Assembly (NCBI GenBank): GCA_036172665.1
Contig: CM069874.1
Coordinates: 55,472,707-55,536,706 of the forward strand
Reading direction: 5' to 3'
Length of the DNA: 64,000 nt
From: Prosopocoilus inquinatus
Taxonomy: Eukaryota; Arthropoda; Insecta; Coleoptera; Lucanidae
Numbering within the stretch: the stretch's first letter is position 1; each line of letters starts with the position of its first letter. The position numbers and the translations under genes were made by a program. Below the pieces are notes generated by a model. The model made no database searches, had not been told where the DNA came from, and saw only the letters and a list, made by a program, of their open reading frames with translations. This document shows positions 11,587 through 23,719 of this stretch, one piece after another.

Positions 11587-11756
11587 AGGCTAGTTTACAT
11601 TATTCGATTTTTGTATTTGATTTTTCTGTTCGATTTTATATTCGAATGAAACTAGCTTCTCGAATGGAAAATCCAATAGTGAAAGGCAAAAATATCACGT
11701 TTTGAGCTACTCGAAACTGGAAATTGAATGCAAAGTCAGGTACTGTAAACTAGCCT
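11587..11756. mobile_element. MITE with TAA target duplication
   Basis: Ends AGGCTAGTTTACA and TGTAAACTAGCCT. Flanking TAA lies at 11584-11586 and 11757-11759. It is 170 bp and non-coding, and consistent with a PIF/Harbinger-type MITE. Confidence 0.7.
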
Positions 11757-11759
11757 TAA

Positions 11760-12787
11760 TACAGACTTTATTTTCGTATCAAAAAATATATGTAAACCAT
11801 TAAAAATAAATATTTTTTTGTGTTGTTTTCCTAGTTTTTGTATAATTCATAGAAAATATTTTTACTATGGATTTTAGTGAAATGTAAGACCTTTACGCTA
11901 AGGCCCGGTATTTCATTTGCAGTTTAATTTTAAGCTTCAGCAGTAAGTAATGGTCAATTGTCCAGTCATCGTTTAACTTTAAAGTTCGTTTTATTCCCAC
12001 GGCAAAATTACATTAAATTATATTCTACGGGTTTAACACGAGGTTTAAAATGAAATGATAATTGAATAATCGAACCTAAGACTGATTCAGTTTTCTCGTT
12101 ACTAGTTGTTTAGTTTAATCGATAAGATTATTCCAATACTTTGTGTTGAAATAAACTTATCGGTTAGCTAACTGATTAGGACTCAAATTGTAATATTTGC
12201 AATGATGAAATATTGAAATTTCCCGCTCGTACTAATTTGTTTTACTACGAGTTTAAGATGGCGCTGTTAGTGTACGAATGTTGTCTATCTAGTGGTTCCA
12301 GACAGCTGGGAAAGACTGCAAAGTAGTCAAGTGTCGCTTCTTGTTATTATAGTAGATCTTTGGTTGTCCGCCGTACTTGGCAGTTCATTACCAAGAAAAA
12401 TCATTTCATTACAAAAAACGTGATGACGGAAAATAAAACCATTTTGAACTAACTAAATAAACCTGTAATTTCTTATGACATGAGTTTTATTTCACGGTTT
12501 CTTAAAAATGTGAAGTTTGGTATTTTGACAAGTTTACGGAGAATGCGGCAACTTGAACACAACTCTCAGAAAAAATATTTACGTTTTAGTACAGCAAGGA
12601 TCTGTTTAAACAAAATATTATTGATATTATTTAAATATTAGATCAGGTTTTAATTAAAAAATCTATTGCATCAAACAGTTTTTTAGGAAATAACTATTTT
12701 ATTTAAATTTATTTTTAGCGCAGTTTAGTACTGATTCTCCTGCTGATTACTTATTATTATTTACTGATTTTTTCCGCAGGTTATATA
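11760..12787. other. No gene seen
   Basis: AT-rich sequence without a convincing open frame, repeat or motif. A few balanced-composition patches occur at 12240-12420. Confidence 0.5.
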
Positions 12788-13660
12788 CAATGTCTTTCAA
12801 AAAATGTGTCAAAATTGGCAAATTGGCAAATGTCAGATGAAATTTTTCTTGAACGATATACATATAATGTGGACACCGAGAAATGAAAACCGCTATGAAT
12901 AAAGTGCCCTTATTTTATAAGATAAAGGAAAATGTCATAAGAATAAGTTGTTCAGAATGGAAAGCTATAGCTAGATATGAAATCGTAGCCTCCTATCTCA
13001 AAAATGAAGAAATCACAATTTATTGTGAACCACTGTTTATGCACACTACATTACAGACGGGGTTAAAGTGTTTGCTAAAATAATATGAATAGGAAAACAC
13101 GAAATTTGTTCTTATTTTTCAATTATTTCATTTTTTCTGAGTGATTATTTCAATGCATTCCGAAACTTTATGCTTTTTTTGTAACATGATAGCAATTCAT
13201 TGAAATAATCAATCAGAACCAAATGAAACAATTGAGAAATATGAACGAATTTCCTGTTTTTCTATTCATATTATATTGGCTCACACCTAACACTTTAATC
13301 CCATCAGTTATTCTTAATGTAGTACATAAAAAAGCGGTTCATGATAAACTGTATATCTTTTGTCTTTGAGATAGGAAGCTCCAATTTCATATCTATTCAT
13401 ATCTTTCATATCTTCTATGACTTTTAATTCTGAACGATTTAGTCTTATAACCTTTTCCTGTACCGTCTGGAATAAGGGCACTTGACTCTAAAGCGGTATT
13501 CATTTCTGAGTGTCCACCCTGTATACCATTCAAGATAAATTTTATCTGACATCTGCCAATTTGATTTTAGAGAATGCAGAAGAGTTCTGACTCAATAAAT
13601 TTAAATAAAAATTGATAATAAAAAAATCCCCATTTGCAGCACACTTTTTGAAAGACACTG
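12788..13660. mobile_element. Palindromic TIR element, 873 bp
   Basis: The ends are CAATGTCTTTCAAAAA and its inverse at 13660. The arms continue inward for about 430 bp, including a GTGGACAC...GAAATG block at 12870 and again, inverted, near 13520. The left arm has lost a segment present on the right. A 66-codon open frame at 12883-13083 lies wholly in one arm and is not a recognisable gene. Confidence 0.75.
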
Positions 13661-13908
13661 AATTAATTAATAAATTGATTATTTTTTACAAATAGCTTTG
13701 TACATTTTTATCTTAGAACGCATAAATTCGCTTCTGCACTTAATAAATAACTATTACCACTGCATAATTTATTAAAAATACTTCTCTTAATTGCCTTTTC
13801 TCTACACCAATCGATAATTCTAATAACAATAAATTTAATATGACTTCCATCTGAGTATTACTTTTTCTGTAAATTAATTTTTAACGTACACATTGTTTTT
13901 TGTTTTAC

Positions 13909-14570
13909 CTAAGTAGGTACCGCTGTTAGTAAACGTTAAGACATCCTTTAACGTTTCACAAACTTTTAGGTTTCGCAACCCCATTTTGAGCTGTGGTAAG
14001 GTTCAGTCCCCCCCCCCATTAATGATTGTCAAATGATTATTTTTTAAATATTTGAGACTCCTCCTTACATTTCATAACTGCAGTCAATAATATACGGTCA
14101 CGAGCATTAAATTTTGGTTGTCATTGTCAAAGAAAACGTCAATTTTAATTTTAGAAATTAGAATTTCCTTAGTTTCAATCAAATGCAAGTTCGGTGCCAA
14201 CCTATGACAATTAATGTATATGTAACTTCTTGCACAAAATAATACGATAAGTTAGTTGCAATTTGCGGTCATTTGTTGTTAGATTTATTCTGCTGCGCCC
14301 CCCTTACAAAACTTACGCGCATCCCTAGGGGGGCGCGCCCCACAGTTTGGGAAACGCTGCTTTAACGTCTCAGAATAACATCCACGTTGAGCGTCAACTG
14401 TTGCGAAAGGGATACGTACTTCGAGATTATAACGTGCCACAAAATAACGTCTGTCCTTCACATAACGCACACGTTGTGGCAACTGTATGGGATACATACT
14501 CGGACTGGTGTCTGTATCTGCTGTAATTTGGTAGTTTATAGCCGGTAAAATTGCTCTGTTCACTCCTCTT
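13909..14570 (-). pseudogene. Unidentified coding exon disrupted by a hAT insertion
   Basis: On the minus strand an open frame enters near 14565 after a plausible 3' splice site (CTAAAG) and codes about 67 residues of ordinary composition (NYQITADTDTSPSMYPIQLP..., YFVARYNLEVRIPFATVDAQ). It is then interrupted by the hAT-type insert at 13954-14359. If the insert and one copy of the 8-bp duplication are ignored, the frame stays open for about 14 more codons, to a TTAG/GTAAAA donor-like site at 13909. I do not recognise the protein. It may be a host exon with a recent insertion, a pseudogene or a coding piece of an older mobile or viral sequence. Confidence 0.45.
13954..14359 (-). mobile_element. 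hAT-type non-autonomous element
   Basis: Read from 14359 leftward it starts CAGCGTTTCCCAAACTGTGG. The other side begins TTTCACAAACTTTTAGG, which matches that end minus its first five bases. A perfect 8-bp direct repeat CTTTAACG lies at 13946-13953 and 14360-14367, as expected for hAT. Much of the interior matches 42790-43214. Non-coding. Confidence 0.75.
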
Positions 14571-15792
14571 TAGCGTAAACCAAATATTGAAATACATGAA
14601 TTATGTCAACGCTCAAGAAATACTATAAAATAAAAAAGCTGACATCTAGAAGATAACGTCGAGGAATCTTCCAACGCAGTGCGGTTCCCAGGATCCAGCT
14701 GATACTGCATATCAGTCCGTTGTAACGAGTAGTTGCTTTTATACATTTATAATTTTTAACCAAGTTTCTGTATTTACCAAATAAATTAGTGTAATTACTT
14801 TATGTACTTATTAGTTGAACAGATTGATTGTTGACTGATAGATCATATCCCACCTTCTATCTTGTTATCTATCTAGTTAATATAGCGTTTTAGTTTTATT
14901 TTAACCAGTCAGGTTTCTTACTTCCTTCATAATATGGGCTATCTTTCGTAACTGTTCGCTATTATTTGAAAACATGAGTGGTTTTACGTCGCTTTTTAAA
15001 ATCAGTACTTTTTATGGATTGTTTTAAACGCTCGTGGCATAAATGCGGGAAATTAAAATACGAAAAATATAGTAGTTAATAAGTTCCAATAAAATACTTT
15101 CAATTGCAGTTTAAGTTCATTTCTGACCTTGCGACATACCACCTTCATCTATTCATGTCTTCACTTGTTTTATTGCAAAAAACCTAGTCAACGACCAATA
15201 TGTCACTTAAGGATTCTGCTCTGATGGTGATCATCAGAGAAGATGCAGAAGAACTCGCTCTCGAAGTATTTTTAATCTCTTCTTTTTCTTCTTCTTTAGG
15301 TTATGCATCAGGAGAAATTCTTTTTCGTGTTCCTAAATTCTAAGAATTAAGTCATTAGCTTTAAATTTTCACCTCCTCCTTTTATTAGCATACTATTTTC
15401 TTTTACTCTTTTAAGATGTTTTACTACCCCTTCAATTGCTGCTATCCGTTCATGTATTACATTTTCGCCTTTTTCTGTTTTATTCGAAGTCTGTTTATTC
15501 GAAGTTCGAGTCGAATAGACTCACCATCAGACTCAATTCTCAATGGTACTCGTTCTACTCTAGTTCGATTCAAGTACTCGAGTACCGACTTTGGTATTAA
15601 GATTATTTATAAAATGTTTTATTCCAAAGAAAGTAGTTTTCATTCAATTAAACATGTAATTATACTGTAAGTTTCATTTGATTTTTAACTTTGTTTTTCT
15701 GCTGAGGGTGATAAGAATAATGACATTGGATTTTATCAATGAAATGTTATCGATACGATGTGGTATATGAATAAATTTTATTCATAAGCCTA
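14571..15792. other. No gene seen; contains a short shared repeat
   Basis: Contains the 74-bp repeat at 14713-14786. From about 15470 it turns into TCGAGTCGAATAGACTC-type sequence resembling subterminal hAT repeats. Open frames here are short and unconvincing. Confidence 0.4.
14713..14786 (+). repeat. 74-bp dispersed repeat, copy 1
   Basis: Begins CAGTCCGTTGTAACGAGTAG and is nearly identical to 17323-17396. Family unknown. Confidence 0.7.
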
Positions 15793-15925
15793 GGGCCGAT
15801 ATTTCCACTTGCTAATAAAGTACCCATCCATTAATGTTATTTGGCAAATAAGTTGAATTTTGTGAATGGTTGTCATGGTGATTCGTCGAATATTCGTCAA
15901 ATAAATTTATTGGAAAGATTGGGCC
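15793..15925. mobile_element. Possible short MITE
   Basis: GGGCCGATATTTCC at the left and an imperfect inverse (GGAAAGATTGGGCC) at the right suggest TIRs. The expected 3-bp duplication is not clean (CTA versus TTA). Confidence 0.35.
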
Positions 15926-18900
15926 TTAATCTCATAACGATAAAAATCGCAGAGTAACCGAATTGAGTCGAGTATACATATTCATGATTTAAATTCTAGT
16001 TTAATCAGAGTATTGGAGTCTTTAATTTGGACACGAGTCGGGACTCGATCCTTTTATAAATGTATTCGAGTCGACTTGATTCCTAATAACCAAGGAAAAG
16101 AAATCGGGCCACTCGTTCCGCGCTCAGTACGAAAATTTAATACTCGGACTGCACTAGCTCCGCCCGCAGTATTTGGAAGGAAGTTATCTCATCTGGCTGC
16201 ATCGAGCACAATACTGTCGACTTGTAGGCGTTTTTATTGTTTGCAATTAAATATTTAAAGTATGTGATGATTTACAGCGACTATCACATGCATTTTTATA
16301 TTTTCAAAGAGAAACTTTCTTCTATTAGCTCTCTAGGACGTGCGAACCTTTTAACGATTAAATACATGTAAATCTTTTAGTCGTCGAAGAAAAAACCTGA
16401 ACTAACTGTCATACCTTCCCTCTCCATTCGATGACAATTAGAAGCATCGCAGCCGCGCAAAGGTGGAAGGAGTGAACAGTACATTCGGCGTGAAAAGCGT
16501 CCGTACTAAGTGATCTCAATTCTTAAGCTTGCTAATAACGGTGACTCGTTGTATCTCTACTATTCCATATTCTTCTCCGTTCCCAAAGGAATGTCAAAAC
16601 ATCGAACTGTAATAATTCATATACAGAAAAAAAAGAAGACAAATAAAGAGGTAGCAGTCGTTAGCGAAGAAATTTAAAAAAAGGCGACAATTTAATGAAA
16701 CGAACAAAATAGTGAAATATTTTGGAAGAAGAGGCAAAAGACAATGGATCAATAACATTGCAGGTTTACAGTATTAAATTACTTTCACCTATACAGGGTG
16801 AATCAAGACAGTGATACTGAATGCAACTTTGTTATTTCAAAATTCATAAAATTCCATAAACTTTTTGTATGCCATAATCTATGCCTAAATCTAACCGTTT
16901 TGAAGATATTTAACATTTTGTCTAAAAAGTGTCGTTTGCGGCCATTATTTTATTTATTCATATTTTATTTATTTTTAACTTTAGAAAAAAGATTTCTGGT
17001 ACAGATGTAGTTGATAGTTGAACTTATTCTAAGCCACTATTAAATATATTTTTATTACTACGGGGTGATCATGGTACGTACTAAGCAAAATATCAGAAAT
17101 TTCAAAATGACGTGCGCCAATTTTCTTAAATAGCATGCCTCATATTTTTATACCTTAAATTGTTCGTCTAATATAGTACTTTCATTTTTGTTATGCACGT
17201 CCCATACCTATCTGCAATATTTTTTTTAGAACTTTAGACCTTATACAACTATTCGTTTTAAAAGAAATAACTCAAATGGATTTAAGGATCTCAAAAAGTA
17301 TTGCAGATGGGTATGGAACAGGCAGTCTGTTGTAAGGAGTAGTTGCTTTTATACATTTATAATTTTTAACCAAGTTTCTGTATTTACCAAATAAATTTAA
17401 AAAAAACCGGAACTGTGAACTGGCAAATTATATTTCATGTAAGGAAACACCATAGATTCATATGAGTTTTAACTTTATTGAAATCTCAGTTAACCAATGC
17501 CTACTGCTAGTCAGCTTTTTCCTTTTTGACGGAGGCCAAGGGTCGTGAGTGACAGTTAAAAAAAAATAATAATGGGCGTCACCAATTTTACCTTTTGTGT
17601 GGATCATGCGACCAAATAAAAAAAAATCGGAAATAGTTGGTCGGAAGACGGACCGGATCGTAAGTTTCAAGTAAAGAAAATGTAAAAAAAATTAGGCAAA
17701 AAAACAAGTTTAATGAAACATGAAAAATCAAAATTTTGATACAATTAAAATAAATATTGTTCATAAATTAAATTGGATTTATCCAAAAAAATCATTGATC
17801 AAATTGATTCAATGTTGACGTGTTAAATTTTGAATGCTGTCGCAAAGCTTTACTCAGTTGTAAACTTACACTATACTTGTTATAGAACTAAAATTAATAA
17901 TGAATCAACATAATTAAATTACTAATAATTAAATAGTAAGAATTAATTTAATAATTATTAAATAATTTGAAGTAAATAAAAAAAATGTAATGACTGAATA
18001 AAAAAAAAGGTTACGGAATCCTACCAGGATTGAGAGGTGCAGCTATTTTTCTGTTTTGTCCCAATTTTTTTTATGGGCAAGGCGAACGCGGTGTGGATAA
18101 AGACGTAATAAAAGTAAAACGCTCACCAGTTTACTCAGCTTTGTTTTTCTTTCGGCTTTGACGGAGGTGACTATTTTTGACTTGGAGTTTACAGCCCCAA
18201 TAAAGAAACTTTTAGGCCCGGTAAAGTCAACTGTTCGGGAACCTTCTTTGGCTAACGATGAAAAAATGGGGTCTCCACGCCGACAAAAGAAAATTTGCGA
18301 AATGTGCGTCTGCTTTGAAACTCTGTACGAAGGGAAAATGTTGAAAATAAAAAATGTGAGAAAAAAAAGGAAATGCCTTACCCTAAAAATATTATGAGTT
18401 TCACACCGAAAATAATTTGCAAAATGCAAATTTTATAAACGACAAAAGTGTACCGCACACACAGCAAGCTGTCGATACGGGAAAAATCGCTCAGAAAACC
18501 TGTTTAACTTGGCCGAAATCGTCGACCCCACTCTACGTACCAAATTCTGAAAGTTTTTATCAAACCCCCTTTATCAAAACAAAAGGATATGTAGAAATTG
18601 TCCTCTAAGCGTTAGGCGTTGAAATGGCTAGGAATTTGAAATTAAATAGGAAATGAAATGTAATAAAAATTAACCGTTACAGAGTGAAGAATTATATTTT
18701 TAATGTATGATGTATTTTTGTGCGTCATTCCTCTTTCTGTATTATTCCATGTATATGGTATACAGTATTTTTTTTTAACTGTAGCCATAGAACTTTACGT
18801 GCTAAATATTTTGCTTTACGGAAAAACGCTCTCCTTCAAATTTACGAAATATGACTTGACACTTTTTCCCGTGGACCAACGTTGAAGAAAACCCGTGGAC

Positions 18901-19441
18901 TCAGGTCAAAAATACCCACAATGGGCCTTATGAATAAAGTTTAAACAATTGCTTGAAATTTACTAGTAAAGGCTTAATATTTAATGAATAAAATCTCTGG
19001 CATTTACGACACTAAAGAAAACTTAACAGAACGTTTTCCGTAAAAATGTCTAGCATTTGCTTGTTGTATGAATAAAAGTAGTAATTGTTTTTTCTATTTG
19101 CTTAAAATATTTTAAGGTTACTCAACTCCAGCCTCGCATTTGCTTAAAACAGTCATAAATTAGTATTCAACCGATTTGCACGATAATAATGGAACTGTTT
19201 CTTACTTGTTAGTTACAATAAACTTCAGTTTCCATGGATTATGATATGTTTCTACGTTTTATCAAGAATCAAACGATTTCCAGTTCGGGCACAGTGAAAT
19301 TACGAATTAAATAAAATTTTCATGTAACAATCTGTATTATTTAAGCTTCAAATTAATATCAGCTATTAAGTGTGTAAACCAGTTCAATCAGCAGAAAAAA
19401 TGCTATCGAGCAGAATAATAAATATATATATACGTTGTATA
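15926..19441. other. Long stretch without an identified gene
   Basis: Positions 15950-16600 contain GAGTCGAGT-rich sequence. A block near 16470-16500 (AGTACATTCGGCGTGAAAAG) recurs near 45066 inside a hAT element, so this is probably an older hAT relative. At 16794 a TACAGGGTGAATCA end marks another truncated TA-type element. Positions 17140-17320 contain a small inverted repeat. Positions 17400-18900 hold opposing open frames (60-128 codons) with phenylalanine- or lysine-rich translations and no domain. Confidence 0.4.
17323..17396 (+). repeat. 74-bp dispersed repeat, copy 2
   Basis: Matches 14713-14786 almost base for base, differing at only a few positions. Confidence 0.7.
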
Positions 19442-19985
19442 CAGGGAGATTCAGGCAACTCATTCACTAAAAGTTTACGAACTTCTCCTTTGAATTTCTG
19501 TTTCATATTTTGCAGTTATAAGTTAACGATAAGTATCTATCTAAATACAATATTTTCAATTTTCGGACACATCCACTTATACCGGAAGTTGCTGTCAACT
19601 TTCTTATACAACCCATTTTTTATGCATTTTTGAAATCTTCATAAAATTCTAAAAATATTTTGTGCAACATGTGATACAAGAAAAATTAACCGTTTCCGAG
19701 ATATTTTCATTCTTTAAAAATAACTCAGACTTGCAGAACCTTGGTTATGATACTGCCATCTTTGTGCAACAAAAACCACAATGCCCATTTTTGGCCTGTA
19801 GTAGGCTACAGTAACATTCTTTCAGATCATGTCCAGTTTTGCACTTGATTACTTACAGGCTGGTTGAAAAGTAACTTCTATTCGAAGTAATTTCAACTGT
19901 CGAAAAGTCATGTTTTTTAAATGGAACGCCTAGTATATTTTTATACCATGTGACTTAGGATTAAATGTTCTTTCGTCGAAAAGGT
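19442..19985 (+). mobile_element. Fold-back element FB, copy 3 (left arm only)
   Basis: Starts CAGGGAGATTCAGGCAAC after TA (19440-19441) and follows the left arm of the 27638-29459 copy for about 540 bp. It stops before the centre and has no partner arm, so it is a truncated copy. Confidence 0.75.
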
Positions 19986-20206
19986 TAAGTTTTTATTTTA
20001 AGATATTCTGTGATGATTCCGTCAATTTTACTAATTATATTTTTATTTATTTATTTTATCTTAAAAATTAATTGTGCATTACTTTAAATACAAATTGCTG
20101 AACGAAAACCATGCATTCATAGCAACACAAGAATTCCCTACTTACTGTGTTACTATTATGTAGTTCAAATATTTCCGCTAGAGGTCGTGTCGCCTTGCTA
20201 GATTCT

Positions 20207-21836
20207 AGAGTGCCTTCAATCAGAGTGTGGCCATACGGGCGCCATATTTGTTCTAACTTTGGAGGCAAATTTGAAATTAGGCGGGCGTCCGTTGACTTAT
20301 CTTAATTTACCATTTTCTTCCTCCAACTATAACCATGACTGCATTTCAAGTAAGAAAAACATAAGCGCTTCACTTTTAAGTATATTTATTCATAGAACAT
20401 AATTACACAACTAAGAAAAGAACCTCAACAGATATGAAATGAAATAAACATTTATGCTAATATGTAGACACTAAAACACTTATATAATAAAAATAATTAT
20501 ATAATTCACAGCAAATACCATCGACATACATATCTAATAGTATTTATATTGCATTATAACTGTGATGCCATAAATGTAATGAATCTATTTATTATTTTCA
20601 TTTTTAGTCGGCAATTTAAAATAGATTCACTGTCTTTTATATTATTACATTTTTCAAAAAAAAAACCTGTCAAATTAATGTTTTTATTTTTAAGAAATTC
20701 AAAATACTGTTGGAATACAGTTTCTAGCCTCATAAAAAAATTAATGTATTAATGTTTCCGAATTGCTATAAAATAAACAATTTTTCTTCAAATTTTTCAA
20801 AGTAGGCTGTGCTTCTAATGTTGCCTGCTGTACAGGAACTGTAGGTTGTGCTTGTAATGCCGCCTGCTGTACAAGAACTGTAGGCTGTGGAATTGTTCTT
20901 TCGGCAAGTGGTTTCCGTTTTTTTTACAGGCAACTCGTTCTTCTTACTACTCTTGCCATCAGCTCTGGGCTTTTCTCACATTTCGGGTGTAAAATATACC
21001 TAAAAGATACACACTTTAGTTGGTTTGATATTTCTAATTCGTTACAGTGTTTATTTTAATACATTGGCAAAAGTCGTACCTCACACAGCTATGAATAATT
21101 TGTGAGCTCCCAGTCCCTTCGATTTACTTGGTCAGTCCATTGTTTCCTCCTTACGCGATCTCGAGGAAAAGCTTTCATCAGAAATCCCTACGATGACTGA
21201 TTCGAACAACCAATTGTCACACACCCAACCGTAATACTGTAAAGAATTGTTTTATAAATACCATAAGTGCATATTTCGATACAGTACTTATAAACCTCAT
21301 CAGCGTTATTTTGTAAGATCAAAAAAAAACTGTAATTTTTCTGTAACTTTTATTCATTAATAAATGTAGGTATATATTACCCAAATATAACTTACGAGGT
21401 TATAAGAGCACGGACAGTATCAAATTGTTATTTCTTTTTATTAGTTGTTATACAATATTATACTTCTGGGCTAGGATTTTTAAAAAATGTTTCTAGTTAA
21501 TATTAAAAGAAATTCTTACCTTTGTGCCACATTCAATAAATAGCAAAAATTCTTGTCTACGAATTTGACAACTAATTTCTTAGTAACAATAAAGTCAACA
21601 ACAATACACTATTAACAAAAACAATTAACTGATTAATCAACAACACTATTAAATAGTCATAATCGTCTCAATGTAGGTTAAATTAACGAATAACCATACG
21701 AAATAACATTTCTCTTACCGCCTCAAATACGCTTAGAACAAATATGGCTACCGACCTTGGTAAGTAAAGTCGAAAATCGCTCGCGACCAATAGAAATCGA
21801 CTTCACGTATGTCCACACTCTGATTTAAGGCACTCT
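20207..21836 (-). mobile_element. P-element-like element A with THAP-domain remnant
   Basis: Terminal inverted repeats AGAGTGCCTTCAATCAGAGT and its inverse (AAGGCACTCT at 21827-21836). It is flanked by direct repeats CTAGATTCT at 20198-20206 and 21838-21846. P elements make 8-bp duplications, so 8-9 bp is compatible. The interior carries a decayed minus-strand THAP coding region (21056-21223 and a downstream exon-like part). Most of the catalytic region expected of a P transposase is not seen, so it is internally deleted. Confidence 0.7.
20785..21240 (-). pseudogene. Decayed THAP zinc-finger coding region
   Basis: Read on the minus strand from 21223, the frame gives CVTIGCSNQSS, a stop, then KAFPRDRVRRKQWTDQVNRR, DWELTNYS, a stop, and LCEVRL. 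This is the C2CH THAP signature: the C-x4-C pair, the FPxD segment, the Trp, RxDW, then the next Cys. The expected C-terminal His of the finger is lost or lies across an intron. A YFTPEM segment after an AG at about 20995 may be the next exon. Two stops within 56 codons show it is dead. THAP domains bind the transposon ends in P elements, which fits its place inside element A. Confidence 0.7.
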
Positions 21837-21846
21837 ACTAGATTCT

Positions 21847-22635
21847 AGAGACCCTAGATCTATCAAAGTACCGCAAACTTGCCACCATATTGATTCCCTG
21901 TTTCGCGCCAACGTCAAAATATTGATGACAGCTGAAAGTTTCTTGCGGTCGTTTACTAAATTAGTCAATAATAAAGTCTTCGAGAGTATAATAATCACTG
22001 TGAAGAACGACCTGAGTCACAGAAAATAACTAATAATTAATTTTATAAAAAAACCGCACGTGATTCGTAAGTATTCTTATTTTTAGAGAAGTAAAATTTT
22101 GTAGCTCTTTTTCAACATCTACTGTCCTTGACATCCTCCGCATACGATTAGTTTGATTATTTTGGAATACCTGTGAATATGGCATTTTCCTGAAGATTAA
22201 TTTCAGTTCATAGTAATTGATGTATACGTCTTTTAAATTTATAGTCATTATTCAACTTTCCCAGATATCGAAGGTGTCCTTTCACACTATTCCATCATAA
22301 TTCCAAGTCCCAACGTTGATTTATTATGCTTAAAGAACGAACCCGATTGATAATATCGAAGGATCTTAGTTGTTGAGTGTAAGTGCAGCGAAAGTTGAAG
22401 CCTTATCAAGAGCTGTTTTTCTTACCCATTTGTGCATGCAGATAAGTTCAAAAACGCAAGAAATCGTGAAGCGCATGTTTCGGATAGGTGTTCATAAATC
22501 TTTTGCGTTTAAAACACAACTGTGCTTGAAACTCAACAAATTTTAAAGCTAATGGGTGCTAATGGTAAATCGTCTGACAAATGTCACGAAATGTCACTTA
22601 CCAATTGCGGTACTTTGATAGATCTAAGGACTTTA
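21847..22635 (+). mobile_element. TIR element B, copy 1
   Basis: The inner TIR is CTAGATCTATCAAAGTACCG at 21854, inverted at about 22612-22626. It is flanked by CTAGATTCT at 21838-21846 and 22636-22644. An inverted, longer relative is at 52742-53650. The two copies share a translated segment (VEALSRAVFLTHLCMQISS, near 22390-22450) in the same frame, with mostly conservative differences. That suggests remains of a transposase exon, but the family is not recognised. Confidence 0.7.
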
Positions 22636-22653
22636 CTAGATTCTAGCTAGATT

Positions 22654-22970
22654 CAAGGTTGGTAGAGCTGGACTGTGTATTACAAGGTTGCCTTAATCCA
22701 GAAGGGAGGGTTTGGGTACGTAACTCGTTATGTCAACTCACGTGATAAATTCCATATTAATCATTTTCTGCATTATTTGATCAGTAGAATTAAAGAATTG
22801 ATTCCACTTTTAGTGAATTAGATTAAGCTTTAGGAGACAGATTAAAACTCACTCTATTTACTTCATGTGACGTCCCGAGTTACTTTTTCGAGTTGGGGGG
22901 GGGGATAAGGATCAAACTACATGTTTAAATGGGAACGAGGCAACCTACTAGATCAGTTTTACCAACCTTG
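22654..22970. mobile_element. MITE, CAAGGTTGGTAGAGCTGG family, copy 2
   Basis: Same ends as the copy at 1598-1933. Flanked by the direct repeat GCTAGATT at 22646-22653 and 22971-22978. 317 bp, non-coding. Confidence 0.85.
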
Positions 22971-22978
22971 GCTAGATT

Positions 22979-23520
22979 CGCCAATATAAGTACTTTCCGC
23001 ACCATATTCTACGTAAACAATCGATTCGAAACTGCACTTAAAGTTTTCCTTTTTTTGGCTAATAGAACACTTTTTCGTTAGTTATACTGTTAGAAAGTAC
23101 TTGATTAAAAAAACGAACATTTTATTCTGCAATTTACAGCAAAGGATTGTGCCATCAGATGAAAATCACAAAATACTAAATATGGCTATTAATCCATGTG
23201 GCATTTTGTGATAAAAGAAAAAATGGAATTCACGTACGACCTTCTGAGCTTTGAGCGACGATATACTAATTAAAACAAATTAATAAATAAATGCTTTTAC
23301 AATTTAAACAAATAGGAAAATTCCAACAGAATTTAACATTACAGAATATTATTACAAAATTCATGTATTATATAACATCCATGCCAGTCTAGAATGTTCC
23401 TAACTCTGATTGTAATAAAAGTATTTTTACAAACCCTTTTTTTCAAAATACTTACTTCTACAGTCTACGTTTTCTTCATAGGCGGCATTATACAAATAGC
23501 TATAACTTCTTACATAACTC
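22979..23520. other. No gene seen
   Basis: AT-rich sequence with no coding region or repeat recognised. Confidence 0.5.
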
Positions 23521-23719
23521 AAGCTTTGTTTTCATAGTGAGAGTTTCTGTGATTAGGACCAAATTTAAAAAAAAACGAAATAAGTATCACTCCGCACCCC
23601 ATTTGAGTTGAAAGTTTCGTTTCAACGATGAAAGTTTCTGTGATAGTTACTGTCTCTGAATTCGGCCTTTACTCTCACAAAAGCAATTCACAGAAACTTT
23701 CATCGTGAAAACGAGGCTT
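23521..23719. mobile_element. Hairpin MITE, 199 bp
   Basis: AAGCTTTGTTTTCATAGTGA at the left is matched by its imperfect inverse at the right (TTTCATCGTGAAAACGAGGCTT). The GTTTCTGTGA word recurs on both sides of the centre. The target duplication is not clear. Confidence 0.6.

Noticed and set aside
18043..18429. 128-codon minus-strand open frame with a plus-strand frame opposite
   Set aside because: Phe/Lys-rich low-complexity translations, no domain, no splice or start context; probably chance in AT-rich DNA.
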